Made by a program: the position numbers and the translations under genes. A DNA stretch of 64,000 nucleotides from Pseudoxanthomonas sp. CF385. Lineage in GTDB: Bacteria > Pseudomonadota > Gammaproteobacteria > Xanthomonadales > Xanthomonadaceae. The stretch spans positions 186,001 to 250,000 of the forward strand of contig NZ_FNKZ01000001.1 of the NCBI RefSeq assembly GCF_900104255.1. Reading direction: 5' to 3'. The notes beneath the pieces are model-generated. The model had not been told where the DNA came from, searched no databases, and saw only the letters and a program-made list of their open reading frames with translations. Of the stretch, positions 1-10,636 are shown one piece after another; positions within the stretch are counted from its first letter, which is position 1; each line of letters begins with the position of its first letter.

Positions 1-263
1 ACGAGTTCCGTGCCTTCGCCGACGCCCATCCCGGCTTCCGTTTCGTACCGTGTTTCTCCCGCGAACTGCCCGCCGACCCGCATCCCGATGTGCGCCAGGG
101 CTATGTGCAACAGTTCCTGCCCGAGTTCGCGCCGGACCCCGCGCGCGACATCGCTTACCTCTGCGGCAACCCCAACATGGTGGACGCCTGCTTCGAGGCA
201 CTGAAGGAACACGGCCTGCCGATCCCGCAGATCCGGCGCGAGAAGTACGTCAGCAGCAAATGA
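1..263 (+). CDS. Ferredoxin/flavodoxin reductase-type FAD/NAD(P)-binding oxidoreductase, C-terminal end (partial)
   Basis: The reading frame is open from the left edge (first complete codon at 3) to TGA at 261-263 and gives 86 residues, so the gene starts outside the window. It contains the motif YLCGNPNMVDACFEAL followed by a short C-terminal tail ending KYVSSK. A CGxPxM loop close to the C terminus is typical of the NAD(P)-binding lobe of the ferredoxin-NADP reductase superfamily. The FAD-binding domain would lie upstream, so the substrate partner (ferredoxin, flavodoxin or an oxygenase) cannot be told. Family assignment is fairly safe; the exact enzyme is not. Confidence 0.6.
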   Translation, partial: EFRAFADAHPGFRFVPCFSRELPADPHPDVRQGYVQQFLPEFAPDPARDIAYLCGNPNMVDACFEALKEHGLPIPQIRREKYVSSK

Positions 264-368
264 TCGATCGCGTGCCGGGGCACCGGCGCGCTGTCCCGTT
301 CCTTTGGTCACATCCGGCCTGCCACATCGTCATGGCATGCTGGAACCAGCCTACAACGGGACAGATAC

Positions 369-1877
369 ATGGAATTCCAGTTTCGTCGAACACTCGCGCC
401 GGCCCTGGGCGCCCTGATGCTGGCCGGCTGCAACGGCGCGGCCCCGGGCCCCGACCAGCAGGCCGTCCGCCACTACGGCGACCTCGCCTTCACGCCCTGC
501 ACGCTGACCGCGCCCTACCTGACCACGACGGTGGAAGCGCAATGCGCGACCTACGACGTGGCAGAGGATCCGGCCAAGCCGGCGGGACGCAAGGTCGCGC
601 TCAACATCGCGTGGCTGCCCGCCACCAACGAGGGCGCCGCCACCGAGGATCCGGTGTTCTTCCTCGCCGGCGGCCCCGGCCAGTCGGCGGTGCAGGTCTG
701 GCCCGCCATCGACGGCGCGTTCCGCGAGGTGCGCAAGTCGCGGCATATCGTGCTGGTGGACCAGCGCGGCACCGGCAAGTCGAACCCGCTGTCCTGCAAG
801 GACGACGAAGGACGCAACGCCTACGGCGACGCCGAGGACATGAGCGAGGCCTCCTCGGTCGAGTTCGCCCGTGCGTGCGCCGCGTCGCTGCAGGCCGATC
901 CACGCTTCTACACCACCACCGACGCCGTGCGCGACCTGGACAGCGTGCGCAAGGCGCTCGGCGCGGCGAAGATCAACCTGGTCGGCGGGTCGTACGGCAC
1001 GCGGGTGGCCCAGCAGTATGCGATGCACCATCCGGACAGCACGCGCAGCGTGGTCATCGACGGGGTGGTGCCGAACGAACTCGTGCTCGGCAGCGAACAC
1101 GCCCGCAACCTCGACGCGGCGCTGGCGCTGCAGTTCCAGCGCTGCCAGGCGGACGCGACGTGCAAGGGACGTTTCGGCGACGACCTGCGCGGCCAGTTGC
1201 GTGCGCTGATGACGCGCCTGGCGGCCACGCCGGTGAGCACCGAGTACCGAGATCCCTCGACCGGCGAGTTGGTCACCGGCGAGGTGACCGCAGGCACGGT
1301 CGCCGGCATCACCCGCATGTACTCCTACTACCCGCAGGGCGCGGCCCTGCTGCCGCTGGTGTTGAACGAAGCCCAGCAGGGTCGGTACGGCTCGCTGATG
1401 TCGCTGGCCAAGCTGCTGGAAACGCAGGTCGGCGACCAGTTCATGCATGGCATGCAGCTTTCGGTGATCTGCGCGGAGGATGCCGATCTGCTAAAGAAGG
1501 ATCCGGCCGACGGGGACACGGTCCTGGGCAGTGCGCTGGGCGACACCCTGAAGGCGCAGTGCGGCGCCTGGCCGACCGGCACGCGGCCGGCGGACTTCCA
1601 CACCGCATGGACCTCGGACATCCCGACGCTGGTGGCCTCGGGCGAAATGGATCCGGTGACGCCGCCGCGCTACGGCGAACAGGTGCTGCGCACGCTGTCG
1701 AACGGCCGCCACCTGGTGCTGAAGGGCCAGGGCCACGGCACGTTCGCCGTGGGCTGCATGCCCAAGCTGCTGGGCCGCTTCCTGGAGACGGCCGACGCCA
1801 AGGGCCTGGATGCGACATGCCTGGACAGCCTCGACTACGTGCCGCCCTTCACCCGCTTCAACGGCTGGGAGCCGTGA
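369..1877 (+). CDS. Alpha/beta-hydrolase lipoprotein, S33 tripeptidyl-aminopeptidase type
   Basis: A 502-residue protein with a lipoprotein signal: basic start, hydrophobic stretch and LAGC lipobox with Cys21. The alpha/beta-hydrolase fold is shown by the oxyanion segment DQRGTGKS (about 131-138), nucleophile elbow GGSYG (Ser208), a late acid in GEMDPVTPP (Asp428) and His456 in GQGHGTF. Length and spacing match secreted proline-iminopeptidase/tripeptidyl-aminopeptidase proteins, with a C-terminal TAP-like domain after a cap insert. It probably trims peptides in the periplasm or at the outer membrane. It lies 43 bp before an ABC exporter on the same strand, so co-transcription is possible. The peptide substrate is unknown. 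Confidence 0.8.
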   Translation: MEFQFRRTLAPALGALMLAGCNGAAPGPDQQAVRHYGDLAFTPCTLTAPYLTTTVEAQCATYDVAEDPAKPAGRKVALNIAWLPATNEGAATEDPVFFLAGGPGQSAVQVWPAIDGAFREVRKSRHIVLVDQRGTGKSNPLSCKDDEGRNAYGDAEDMSEASSVEFARACAASLQADPRFYTTTDAVRDLDSVRKALGAAKINLVGGSYGTRVAQQYAMHHPDSTRSVVIDGVVPNELVLGSEHARNLDAALALQFQRCQADATCKGRFGDDLRGQLRALMTRLAATPVSTEYRDPSTGELVTGEVTAGTVAGITRMYSYYPQGAALLPLVLNEAQQGRYGSLMSLAKLLETQVGDQFMHGMQLSVICAEDADLLKKDPADGDTVLGSALGDTLKAQCGAWPTGTRPADFHTAWTSDIPTLVASGEMDPVTPPRYGEQVLRTLSNGRHLVLKGQGHGTFAVGCMPKLLGRFLETADAKGLDATCLDSLDYVPPFTRFNGWEP

Positions 1878-1920
1878 GCCGCGCCGCGCGCGCCCGCCCA
1901 TTCTTCATGGACATGACCTC

Positions 1921-2663
<743 letters not shown>

Positions 2664-2667
<4 letters not shown>

Positions 2668-3845
2668 ACATGTTCCGCACCGTTTTCACCGTGATGCGCA
2701 AGGAATTGCGCGACCTCTCCCGCGACCGCCGCACGCTGGCGCTCGCCCTGTTCCTCGGCCCGCTGCTCTATCCCGCCCTGATGCTGGGCATGGGCTACCT
2801 GACCGAGAACCGCATCCGCACGCAGGTGGACAAGACGCTGGAGATCCCGATGGTCGGCGCCGAACATGCGCCGAACCTGGTGAAGTTCCTCGCCACCAAC
2901 GGCATCAATGCGGCACCCGCGCCCGCGAACCTGGATGCCGCGATCCGTTCGCAGGAGATCGACGCGGCGTTGCGCATCAGCCCGGACTACGCCGAAGACT
3001 GGCGCAACGGCCGCCCCGCACTGGTCGAGATCATCCGCGACAGCACCCGGCGCGACGCCGACATTCCCACCCAGCGTCTGCAGGCCGCGTTGAGTACGTA
3101 CAGCCAGCAGGTCGGCGCCCTGCGCCTGCTCGCGCGCGGCGTGGATGCGTCGGTCGCGCGCCCGGTCAACATCGGCCTGCAGGACATGGCCACGCCGGAG
3201 GCCAAGCAGGGCATGCTGCTGTCGGTGCTGCTGCCCTACCTTCTGATCCTCACGTCCTTCATCGGCGGCGCGTACCTGATCCTCGATGCGACGGCCGGCG
3301 AGCGCGAGCGCCAATCGCTGGAGCCGCTGCTGGCCACGCCCGCGCCGCGCAGCGCCGTGGTCAGCGGCAAGATCGCGGCGGCGTGCGTGATCGGCCTGAC
3401 CACACTGTTGTTGACCCTGCTCGCCTTCAAGTTCAGCGCGCAGTTCGCCGGCACGCTGGGACGGCAGTTGAACGTGTCGTTCCTCGCGATCGGCAAGATG
3501 TTGTTGATCCTGGTGCCGATGCTGTTCATCGGCACCTCGCTGCTCACCTACCTGGCGGCGTCGGCCAAGAGCATGAAGGAAGCGCAGAGCCACATGACCT
3601 GGCTGATGCTGCTGCCGATGATTCCCACCTTCGCGTTGATGGCGAATCCGCTGAAGAGCCAGCTCTGGCAGTTCGCCGTGCCGTTCCTGGCGCAGAACCA
3701 GCTGCTGCTCAAGGTGATCCGCAACGAGTACATCAGCGCGCAGACCTGGGGCATCTACGTGGCGGCGGCGTTCGGCGTGGCGGCCCTGCTGTGGTTCGCG
3801 GCCGTTCGCCGCTACCACCAGGAGAAACTGGCGATCGCCGGCTGA
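2664..3845 (+). CDS. ABC-2 type transporter permease (NatB-like)
   Basis: A 393-residue membrane protein. One hydrophobic helix lies at about 27-46, then comes a soluble extracytoplasmic loop of roughly 140 residues, then a cluster of about five helices between about 190 and 380, with the GERERQSLEPLLATP segment typical of ABC-2/NatB permeases following the second helix. It overlaps the ATPase gene by 4 bp and is its membrane partner. A hairpin with a T-rich tail follows the stop at 3867-3898. The substrate is unknown; sodium is known for the founding family, others export drugs or peptides. Confidence 0.82.
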
Positions 3846-3866
3846 CGAAGGCATCCGCGCACGCAG

Positions 3867-3898
3867 GAACGGCCACCGCGAGGTGGCCGTTCTTGTTT
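3867..3898 (+). terminator. Rho-independent terminator after the NatAB-like operon
   Basis: An 11-bp perfect stem (3867-3877 with 3882-3892) and a 4-nt loop are followed by a T-rich stretch (TTCTTGTTT). It lies 21 bp after the permease stop codon. Confidence 0.75.
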
Positions 3899-3915
3899 GG
3901 CATCCTGGAAAGAGA

Positions 3916-3938
3916 AACGCCGGCGCAAGGCCGGCGTT
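3916..3938 (-). terminator. Rho-independent terminator for the leftward TonB-domain lipoprotein gene
   Basis: A 9-bp stem (3916-3924 with 3930-3938) has a 5-nt loop. On the minus strand it is followed by a T-rich run, which places it 26 bp beyond the stop of the leftward gene at 3964. Confidence 0.65.
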
Positions 3939-3963
3939 CCATCCTGCTCCGTAGCGGGGCGTA

Positions 3964-4959
3964 TCAGGTGCCCGGGCTGAAGCCGATCGTGCGACGGGTC
4001 GTGACCGGCGCATCGACCGGCTCGAAGCGCCAGCGGCGCACGGCGTTCAGGGCTTCGCGATCGAACACACGCGCCGGCGTGGCGCGTACGACGCGCGCGT
4101 TGGTCACCGACCCGTCGGTGCCGACGGTGATCTCGACGAGCACTTCGCCTTGCGTGCCGGAACGCAATGCTTCCGGCGGATAGCGCGGGGCCGGCGTACT
4201 GACCGCGCGCAGTGCCTGCGAAGGTGCCGCGGCGGGTGCCGCCGCACGCGCCGCCGCCGCCTGACGCTCGGCGGCCTCGCGCTGTGCCGCCGCCTGGCGT
4301 TCGGTTTCCTGGCGCGCCGCTTCCGCCCGTGCGGTTTCCTGCTGCTGCGCGAGCTGCTGGGCCGCGGCGGCTTCGGTCGCACGCTGCTGCTCGGCTTGCT
4401 GGGTCAGGCGCTGCTGCTCCTTGAGCTTCGCGTCCTCGGTAGCCTTGGTCTTGGCGGCTTCGTCGGTGACGGCACGCTGGGCGACCGCCTGCTGGGCGGT
4501 CGTGATGCTCTGCTGCAGGCGGGGCAATGAAGGCTGCTTCGGGTCGGCCTTCTCGATGATGGCCGCCAGACGCTGGGCTTCGGGGAACTCCTCACGCGCG
4601 ATGCTCTGTTCGGCGGCGATCACGGTGTAGGGCAGCAGGTCGGTCAGGGCGCTGGTGACACCCGGATCGTTCGGCAGCTTGTCGCGCAGCGCGAGGTAGT
4701 ACTCCATCGCGTTGTCGCCGCCCGGCGCGTAGATGCGGTTCTCGCGCAGCGCCTTCGTGGCCGCTTCGCGCAGGGTGTCGGCATCCATCGCCTGGACCTC
4801 GGCGGACACCGCCGGGGGGGGCGGCGTGGCGGCCGGAGTGGTGGCGCTGGTGGCGGCGGGCGCGGCGGCTTCTTCCTGCTTCGAACAGGCGGCCACGGCG
4901 ACGACCAGCAGCAAAGGCGCGGCGTAACGCAGGCGCCCGGTCATGCGGATCAAGGACAT
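3964..4959 (-). CDS. TonB-domain protein with a predicted lipoprotein signal
   Basis: A 331-residue protein. Its first 25 residues form a signal with lipobox VAAC (Cys25) and Ser at +2. Next come an Ala/Pro linker, a helical region, and a long Gln/Ala/Glu/Arg-rich probable coiled coil (about 170-250). The C terminus has a TonB domain: APRYPPEAL, then GEVLVEITVGTDGSV, then ALNAVRRWRFEP. The ATG at 4957-4959 was chosen because a GGGGGAG ribosome-binding site precedes it and the longer frame adds a charged segment before the signal. A TonB C-terminal fold without a normal transmembrane anchor is unusual. It may bind outer-membrane receptors or peptidoglycan rather than transduce energy; the role is inferred only. 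Confidence 0.7.
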   Translation of the reverse strand: MSLIRMTGRLRYAAPLLLVVAVAACSKQEEAAAPAATSATTPAATPPPPAVSAEVQAMDADTLREAATKALRENRIYAPGGDNAMEYYLALRDKLPNDPGVTSALTDLLPYTVIAAEQSIAREEFPEAQRLAAIIEKADPKQPSLPRLQQSITTAQQAVAQRAVTDEAAKTKATEDAKLKEQQRLTQQAEQQRATEAAAAQQLAQQQETARAEAARQETERQAAAQREAAERQAAAARAAAPAAAPSQALRAVSTPAPRYPPEALRSGTQGEVLVEITVGTDGSVTNARVVRATPARVFDREALNAVRRWRFEPVDAPVTTRRTIGFSPGT

Positions 4960-5194
4960 CGTTTCTACTCCCCCAAGGATGTTTCTAATGATGGCGATGC
5001 GCCGGTGCCGGTTCACGGCCTCGGATCGGTCGGTGCGGGCCCGCTCTCCGGACACCTCTTCCCGGCCGGAGGCCCCGTGGAGCGCGGTGCGATGCCTGTT
5101 TCGGGTACCCCTACCCGATGCTCAGGGTACGTCGACGCCTTGCCGACCACGCTTGACGCACGTCACACTTTTATCGCGATTCCGGGTACCAATG

Positions 5195-6535
5195 CTACTT
5201 GCCGATGCAGAAGGTCGAGAAGACATGGCCCAGCAGGTCGTCCGCGCTGATCCGGCCGGTGATCTCGCCCAGGGCGTCGTGCGCCAGGCGCAGCTCTTCG
5301 GCGGCCAGTTCCAGATGCTCATGCCCGAGATGGCGCCGGGCCGCGTCCGCGTGACCCGCTGCCCGGTGGAGCGCGTCGACATGGCGCGTGCGCGCCGAGA
5401 ATTCGCCCTCCGCGCCTTCGACCGCATGGCCGGTGGCCAGGGCGCGCAGGCGCACATGCAGCGCGGCGAGCCCGATGCCGCGCGCCGCCGAGACGTGGAC
5501 GACGTCGGCAGCGTCGGTCGGGACCCCGGGCAGCAGGTCGACCTTGTTGTGGATCCACAACACGGCGGGCACCCCCGCGATGTCGTCGGCGACGGCGGCC
5601 CGACCGGCGTCGGGATCGCGCGCATCGACCACCGCCAGCGCCACGTCGGCACGCTGGAGTTCGGCGCGCGCCCGGCGCATGCCCTCGCGTTCGATCGCGT
5701 CACCGCCTTCCCGCAGGCCGGCCGTATCGACCAGGTGCAGCTCCAGCCCGTCCAGGCGGATGGTTTCGCGCAGGGTGTCGCGGGTGGTGCCGGCGACATC
5801 GGTGACGATGGCGCGATCGCTTCCCGCCAGTGCATTGAGCAGCGAACTCTTTCCCGCATTGGGCGGACCGACGATCACCGCATGCACGCCATCGCGCAGC
5901 TTGCGCCCGCGCTCGGCATCGACGATCAACGCGGCCAATCCCTCTTCCGCCACCACCAGGCGCGCACGCACCTGCTCGCCGCCCAGCGTGTCCAGCGGCT
6001 CATCGGCGAAGTCGATCGCCGCTTCGACATGCACGCGCAAAGCCAACAGGTGTTCTCCCACCGCTTCGACGCGCTGGGAGAACACGCCGTCGAGCGAGCG
6101 CCGCGCCGCGCGTGCCGCGCGCATGTCCGCGGCGGCGATCAGGTCGGCGATGGCTTCCGCCTGCGCGAGATCGAGCTTGCCGTTGAGGAAGGCGCGCTCG
6201 GAGAATTCGCCCGGCCGCGCGGCGCGCGCGCCCAGCGAACAGGCGCGAGCGACCAGGTGCTGCAGGACCACGGGGCTGCCATGGGCCTGCAGTTCGACCA
6301 CGTCTTCGCCGGTGAAGCTGGCGGGTCCGGGAAACGACAGCGCGATGCCGTCGTCGATCGCCCCGCCCGCCTCGTCGACGAAACGGACGTGGTGGGCGCG
6401 GCGCGGCTGCAGCGCGCGCGCGGCGATCGCCTGCGCGATGCGGCCGGCGTCGGGGCCCGACAGGCGCACGATGCCGACGCCGCCCGCCCCGGGCGCGCTG
6501 GCGATCGCGACGATGGTGTCCTGCGCTGGCGTCAT
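5195..6535 (-). CDS. mnmE: tRNA uridine-5-carboxymethylaminomethyl(34) synthesis GTPase MnmE
   Basis: A 446-residue GTPase that, with MnmG, modifies the wobble uridine (cmnm5U34) of certain tRNAs. An N-terminal tetrahydrofolate-binding domain begins [20 protein letters not shown]. The inserted G domain has G1 GPPNAGKS (223-230), G2 TTRD (250-253), G3 DTAG (270-273) and G4 NKVD. The protein ends in FCIGK, the conserved C-terminal CxGK motif with the catalytic cysteine. The ATG at 6533-6535 matches the family start; the frame extends only six codons further. The gene precedes the tonB-domain lipoprotein on the same strand with a 235-bp gap in which no terminator was recognised. Confidence 0.96.
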   Translation of the reverse strand: MTPAQDTIVAIASAPGAGGVGIVRLSGPDAGRIAQAIAARALQPRRAHHVRFVDEAGGAIDDGIALSFPGPASFTGEDVVELQAHGSPVVLQHLVARACSLGARAARPGEFSERAFLNGKLDLAQAEAIADLIAAADMRAARAARRSLDGVFSQRVEAVGEHLLALRVHVEAAIDFADEPLDTLGGEQVRARLVVAEEGLAALIVDAERGRKLRDGVHAVIVGPPNAGKSSLLNALAGSDRAIVTDVAGTTRDTLRETIRLDGLELHLVDTAGLREGGDAIEREGMRRARAELQRADVALAVVDARDPDAGRAAVADDIAGVPAVLWIHNKVDLLPGVPTDAADVVHVSAARGIGLAALHVRLRALATGHAVEGAEGEFSARTRHVDALHRAAGHADAARRHLGHEHLELAAEELRLAHDALGEITGRISADDLLGHVFSTFCIGK

Positions 6536-6574
6536 GGGATATCGCGTGGGCAAGGACGTTTAGCGTAGCGGAAA

Positions 6575-6604
6575 CACGAAGCCCGCCGGAGGGCGGGCTT
6601 CGTG
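6575..6604 (-). terminator. Hairpin terminator after yidC
   Basis: A 13-bp perfect stem (6575-6587 with 6592-6604) closes a 4-nt loop. It lies between the yidC stop (6624) and mnmE start (6535). On the minus strand it is followed by only a short T run, so termination may be partial and allow read-through into mnmE. Confidence 0.6.
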
Positions 6605-6623
6605 GCGGATATGGCGTCGCGGA

Positions 6624-8336
6624 TCACTTCGCGATGGCGGTCTTCGGCGGCGTGGCCGATTCGCCGTGGCGCTTGGTCATCCACCACTGCTGCAGCAGGC
6701 CGAGCGCGCCGTTGGTCACCCAGTACAGCACCAGGCCCGACGGGAAGAAGGCCATCATCACGCCGAACACGAGCGGCATGAACTGCATCATCTTCTGCTG
6801 CATCGGATCCATGCCCGGCGACGGCGTCAGCTTCTGCGTCAGCCACATCACCAGCATGTTGAGCGCCGGCAGGATGAAGTAGGGGTCGCGCGCGGTGAGG
6901 TCCTGGATCCAGGCGAACCACGGCGCCTGGCGCAGTTCGACGGATTCCACCAGCACCCAGTACAGCGCCAGGAACACCGGCATCTGCACGAGGATCGGCA
7001 GGCAGCCGCCCATCGGATTGATCTTTTCCTTCTTGTACAGCTCCATCATGGCGACCTGGAACTTCTGCTTGTCGTCGCCGTAGCGTTCCTTCAGCTGCTG
7101 GATGCGCGGCTGGAACTTGCGCATCTTGGCGAAGCTCTTGTACTGCGCCGCGGACAGCGGATACAGCGCCAGCTTCACCAGGATCACCAGGCCGATGATC
7201 GCCCAGCCCCAGTTGCCGATGAAGCCGTGCAGCAGGTTGAGGACGAAGAACAGGCCCTGGCCGATGAAGTCGAAGAGCATGAACTGGCTGTAGTCGACGA
7301 CGCGGTGCAGGCCATTGACGTTCGCGGCCTTGATCTTGTCGACCAGCTTCGGCCCGACCCAGAGGCGTGCGCTCGTGGTGGCCTGCTGGCCCGGGCCGAC
7401 ATTCACGCCAGGGCCCATTTCGCGGATCAGCGCCTGCGTGTTGCCTGCCGGCGTGTCCAGCGAAATGGTGGTGGTGTCGGTGGACTGCGGGATCCACGCA
7501 CTGAAGAAGTGGTGCTGCAGGATCGCGATCCAGCCATCCTTGACCTGCTTGTCGACGCGACCGTCTTCCAGATAGTCCTCGTTGAACTTGCGGCGCTGAT
7601 AGCCGCCGTCCCACCAGGTCGCACCGTTGAAGCTGAAGGAGTCCGGGTTGGTCATGCCGCTCTTCACCTGCGGCGGCGTGCGCAGCAGTTGGCGGTAGAC
7701 CGTGCCCTGCCAGTTGCCGGTGCCGGTGTTGACCACCTGGTCGCTGACTTCGATCGCGTAGCTGGCGCGCTTGAGCGTGTAGGTGCGGCGGATGGTCACG
7801 CCATCCGGGCCCTGCCACACGAACGGGACGCTGACGCTGTCACTGCCCTGGGCCAGCGTGGCGTCGCCCGCGCCGTTCTCGGGAACGAACGCATGGTGGT
7901 CCGGCGCCTTGGCGCCGCTGCTCACCCAACCGCTTTCGGCCACGTAGTAGTGCTGCGGGTCCTCACTGAACAACCGCACCGGACCGCTGCCGGGCGTCTT
8001 GCTGGTGGGGTAATGCAGCAGATCGGCCTGCAGCACGCTGCCGCCGTCCAGCACCAGGCGCAGCACGTCGTTGCTGACGGTCACCCGGGCCGCGGCGCGC
8101 GCAGTGGGCGCGGCGCCCGCGACGGCGGGCGCGGTGGTCGGTGCGGCCGGGACGGTCCCCGCCGGCGTTGCGGGCGCGGCGGTCGCCGCCGGCACCGTGC
8201 TGCCCGGCGTGGTGGTCGTGGTCTGCGCCGCAACGGCAGGCGCCGCGGGGGCTGCCTTCTCCCGGCTCCATTCGAACCACAACAGGGTCGCCACCATCAG
8301 CCAGGCGAAGATCAGGAATACACGGGTCTGGTTCAT
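6624..8336 (-). CDS. yidC: Membrane protein insertase YidC
   Basis: A 570-residue inner-membrane insertase that inserts and folds membrane proteins, alone or with SecYEG. It has an N-terminal helix (about 6-20), an Ala/Pro/Thr-rich linker, a large periplasmic beta domain (about 70-340), then the conserved insertase core with five helices. The core has the cytoplasmic coiled region with the [14 protein letters not shown] segment and [20 protein letters not shown]. The length is usual for Gram-negative YidC. The gene follows rnpA with a 13-bp gap; no yidD reading frame lies between them. Confidence 0.96.
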   Translation of the reverse strand: MNQTRVFLIFAWLMVATLLWFEWSREKAAPAAPAVAAQTTTTTPGSTVPAATAAPATPAGTVPAAPTTAPAVAGAAPTARAAARVTVSNDVLRLVLDGGSVLQADLLHYPTSKTPGSGPVRLFSEDPQHYYVAESGWVSSGAKAPDHHAFVPENGAGDATLAQGSDSVSVPFVWQGPDGVTIRRTYTLKRASYAIEVSDQVVNTGTGNWQGTVYRQLLRTPPQVKSGMTNPDSFSFNGATWWDGGYQRRKFNEDYLEDGRVDKQVKDGWIAILQHHFFSAWIPQSTDTTTISLDTPAGNTQALIREMGPGVNVGPGQQATTSARLWVGPKLVDKIKAANVNGLHRVVDYSQFMLFDFIGQGLFFVLNLLHGFIGNWGWAIIGLVILVKLALYPLSAAQYKSFAKMRKFQPRIQQLKERYGDDKQKFQVAMMELYKKEKINPMGGCLPILVQMPVFLALYWVLVESVELRQAPWFAWIQDLTARDPYFILPALNMLVMWLTQKLTPSPGMDPMQQKMMQFMPLVFGVMMAFFPSGLVLYWVTNGALGLLQQWWMTKRHGESATPPKTAIAK

Positions 8337-8349
8337 CAGGCAGGCAGTC

Positions 8350-8790
8350 TCAACCGGCGTCGGGTACCGGTTTGGTCGGAGAAGGAGGAGTGGGTGGCGG
8401 CGGCGGCGAATTCAAGCCCGGCGGCATTGTGCCGCTCGGTGCCGATGCGGGCAATGCGCCGGCGCGCGACAGGACGCGTTCGAAGGTGGTCCGCAGCAGG
8501 AGTCCGTCGGCCTTGGCCGCCGGCGCACGCGCGACCACGACGTAGTCGCCGCCCGGGAGACGGTCGCGCAGTCGACGGAAATGTTCGCGCAGTTGCCGCT
8601 TGATGCGGTTGCGCATGACGGCACGCGTATCCACCTTGCGCGACACGGCCAGGCCAAGACGCGCGGCGCCGTCGCCCGGCAGCCAGTGCAGGCTCATCAG
8701 GGGATCGGACGTGCGCCGCGCCGCGTCGAACACGCGCGCATAGTCGACGCGTGCGCGCACCCGCGCCGAACGCGGGAAGCCGGTGCTCAT
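8350..8790 (-). CDS. rnpA: Ribonuclease P protein component
   Basis: A 146-residue basic protein, the protein subunit of RNase P that matures tRNA 5' ends. The signature [13 protein letters not shown] (the RNR motif) sits in the middle and the N terminus carries the conserved [17 protein letters not shown] helix. The ATG at 8788-8790 is the family start; the longer frame runs through the upstream hairpin. The last 20 or so residues are Pro/Ser/Thr-rich and extend past the usual domain end. The gene sits between rpmH and yidC as in most bacteria. A hairpin ends only 7 bp upstream of the start codon. Confidence 0.93.
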   Translation of the reverse strand: MSTGFPRSARVRARVDYARVFDAARRTSDPLMSLHWLPGDGAARLGLAVSRKVDTRAVMRNRIKRQLREHFRRLRDRLPGGDYVVVARAPAAKADGLLLRTTFERVLSRAGALPASAPSGTMPPGLNSPPPPPTPPSPTKPVPDAG

Positions 8791-8797
8791 CTCAGCA

Positions 8798-8827
8798 AGA
8801 AGCCCGCTCGTGACCGGGCGGGCTTCT
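8798..8827 (-). terminator. Hairpin between rpmH and rnpA (attenuator-like)
   Basis: A 10-bp perfect stem (8798-8807 with 8818-8827) has a 10-nt loop. On the minus strand the 3' arm is followed by TTGCTGAG and then the rnpA ATG, so there is no long T run. It could partly terminate rpmH transcripts or occlude the rnpA ribosome-binding region; neither role is shown. Confidence 0.5.
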
Positions 8828-8881
8828 GGTGATGCAGGGAACGCATGGGTGCCTTGGCCGCGCGGTGCGGCCAAGCCGCCG

Positions 8882-9022
8882 TCAGGCGGTCAGGCGCTTG
8901 CGGCCCTTGGCACGACGACGGGCCAGGATCTTGCGGCCATCGGCCGTGGCCATACGGGCGCGGAAGCCATGGTCGCGCTTGCGCTTCAGGTTGCTGGGTT
9001 GGTAAGTGCGCTTGGTGGCCAT
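8882..9022 (-). CDS. rpmH: 50S ribosomal protein L34
   Basis: A 46-residue, very basic protein, [20 protein letters not shown] at the start and a basic GRKRLTA end, unmistakably bL34 of the large ribosomal subunit. The length is exactly that of the family. It lies divergently from dnaA across a 279-bp gap, the standard arrangement beside the origin, and heads the rpmH-rnpA-yidC cluster. A sigma-70-like promoter is visible 40-67 bp upstream of its start. Confidence 0.97.
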   Translation of the reverse strand: MATKRTYQPSNLKRKRDHGFRARMATADGRKILARRRAKGRKRLTA

Positions 9023-9061
9023 GGGGCCCTCGGGCGTGTGCGGGTGGAAAGAACCGGAAAT

Positions 9062-9089
9062 TCTATAGGAACCACCGGCTTACGGTCAA
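9062..9089 (-). promoter_or_regulatory. Sigma-70-type promoter of rpmH
   Basis: Read on the minus strand, TTGACC (9084-9089) and TATAGA (9062-9067) are separated by 16 bp. The -10 box lies 40 bp upstream of the rpmH start. Both hexamers are close to consensus. Confidence 0.65.
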
Positions 9090-9152
9090 CTCCCCAACCG
9101 GTTTGTCTTCGCGGCCGTCGTCATGGCCTTGCGGGACGCGCCGTTCGTCCTT

Positions 9153-9172
9153 TCATCCACATCTTATGCACA
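9153..9172 (+). promoter_or_regulatory. Pair of DnaA boxes upstream of dnaA
   Basis: TTATGCACA at 9164-9172 is a perfect TTATNCACA DnaA box. TCATCCACA at 9153-9161, two bases before it, has one mismatch. They lie about 130-150 bp before the dnaA start, a position compatible with DnaA autoregulation or with part of a bipartite origin. Confidence 0.65.
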
Positions 9173-9301
9173 GGATCGTTGGCGGGTCCCGGTCCCGGTG
9201 GTAGTCTGGCCGACCCCATCGACACCCCCTCCGCGCTGCCGGCCACGGCATTGCGGGACGGCCTGTTCGACCCCAATACCTTTCGCGAGTTGTTCCACCT
9301 G

Positions 9302-10636
9302 ATGGATGCCTGGCCCCGTTGCCTCGAACGCCTGGAAGCCGAACTGCCGGCCGAGGACGTACACACCTGGCTGAAGCCCTTGCAGGCCGAACAGCGCAGC
9401 AATGCCGTGGTGCTTTACGCGCCCAATGCCTTCATCGTGGAGCAGGTGCGCGAGCGCTACCTCGGCCGCATCCGCGAGTTGCTCGATCATTTCGCCGGAC
9501 ACGACGACGTGTCGCTGGAGATCGGCTCGCGCAACAAGCCGGCGGAGCCGGTGGCCGCAGCAGCGCCGGGTGCGGGCAACCTGCGCGCCACGACCGCACC
9601 GGTGGAGCCCTTCGACGGCAACCTGGACACGCACTACACCTTCGACAACTTCGTCGAAGGCCGCAGCAACCAACTGGGTCGCGCCGCCGCATGGCAGGCC
9701 GCGCAGAAACCCGGCGACCGGGCGCACAATCCGCTGCTCCTGTACGGCGGCACCGGCCTCGGCAAGACGCACCTCATGTTCGCCGCCGGCAACGAGTTGC
9801 GCCGGCAGAATCCGGCCGCTCGCGTGCTGTACCTGCGTAGCGAGCAGTTCTTCAGCGCGATGACCAAGGCGCTGATCGAAAAGTCGATGGACCAGTTCAA
9901 GCGCCGCTTCCAGCAGGTCGACGCGTTGCTGATCGACGACATCCAGTTCTTCGCCGGCAAGGACCGCACCCAGGAAGAGTTCTTCCACACCTTCAATGCG
10001 TTGTTCGACGGCCGCCAGCAGATCATCCTGACCTGCGACCGCTATCCGCGTGAAGTGGAAGGCCTGGAGCCGCGCTTGAAGTCGCGCCTGGCCTGGGGCC
10101 TGAGCGTGGCGATCGACCCGCCCGACTTCGAGACCCGCGCGGCGATCGTGCTGGCCAAGGCGCACGAGCGCGGCGCGCAGATCCCGGACGACGTGGCGTT
10201 CCTGCTGGCCAAGAAGATGCGCAGCAACGTGCGCGACCTGGAAGGCGCGCTCAACACGCTGGCGGCGCGGGCCAATTTCACCGGGCGCGCGATCACCACC
10301 GAGTTCGCCCAGGAGACCCTGCGCGACCTGCTGCGTGCGCAGCAGCAGGCCATCAGCATCCCCAATATCCAGAAGACCGTGGCAGACTACTATGGTCTGC
10401 AAATCAAGGACCTGTTGTCCAAGCGGCGCACGCGTTCACTGGCGCGTCCGCGGCAGGTGGCGATGGCCTTGGCGAAGGAACTGACCGAGCACAGCCTGCC
10501 CGAGATCGGCGATGCGTTCGCTGGCCGTGACCACACGACCGTGCTGCACGCCTGCCGCCAGATCCGGACTCTCATGGAGGCCGATGGCAAGCTGCGCGAG
10601 GACTGGGACAAGCTGATCCGCAAGCTCAGCGAGTGA
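9302..10636 (+). CDS. dnaA: Chromosomal replication initiator protein DnaA
   Basis: A 444-residue AAA+ initiator that binds DnaA boxes and melts the origin. Domain I is at 1-75. Domain III carries Walker [10 protein letters not shown] (about 149-157) and Walker [10 protein letters not shown]. Domain IV ends with [19 protein letters not shown], the DNA-binding signature. The ATG at 9302 begins [12 protein letters not shown], as in Xanthomonas DnaA; the frame is open further upstream, but that part crosses the DnaA boxes and rpmH promoter. No strong ribosome-binding site is visible. DnaA boxes flank the gene on both sides. Confidence 0.97.
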   Translation: MDAWPRCLERLEAELPAEDVHTWLKPLQAEQRSNAVVLYAPNAFIVEQVRERYLGRIRELLDHFAGHDDVSLEIGSRNKPAEPVAAAAPGAGNLRATTAPVEPFDGNLDTHYTFDNFVEGRSNQLGRAAAWQAAQKPGDRAHNPLLLYGGTGLGKTHLMFAAGNELRRQNPAARVLYLRSEQFFSAMTKALIEKSMDQFKRRFQQVDALLIDDIQFFAGKDRTQEEFFHTFNALFDGRQQIILTCDRYPREVEGLEPRLKSRLAWGLSVAIDPPDFETRAAIVLAKAHERGAQIPDDVAFLLAKKMRSNVRDLEGALNTLAARANFTGRAITTEFAQETLRDLLRAQQQAISIPNIQKTVADYYGLQIKDLLSKRRTRSLARPRQVAMALAKELTEHSLPEIGDAFAGRDHTTVLHACRQIRTLMEADGKLREDWDKLIRKLSE

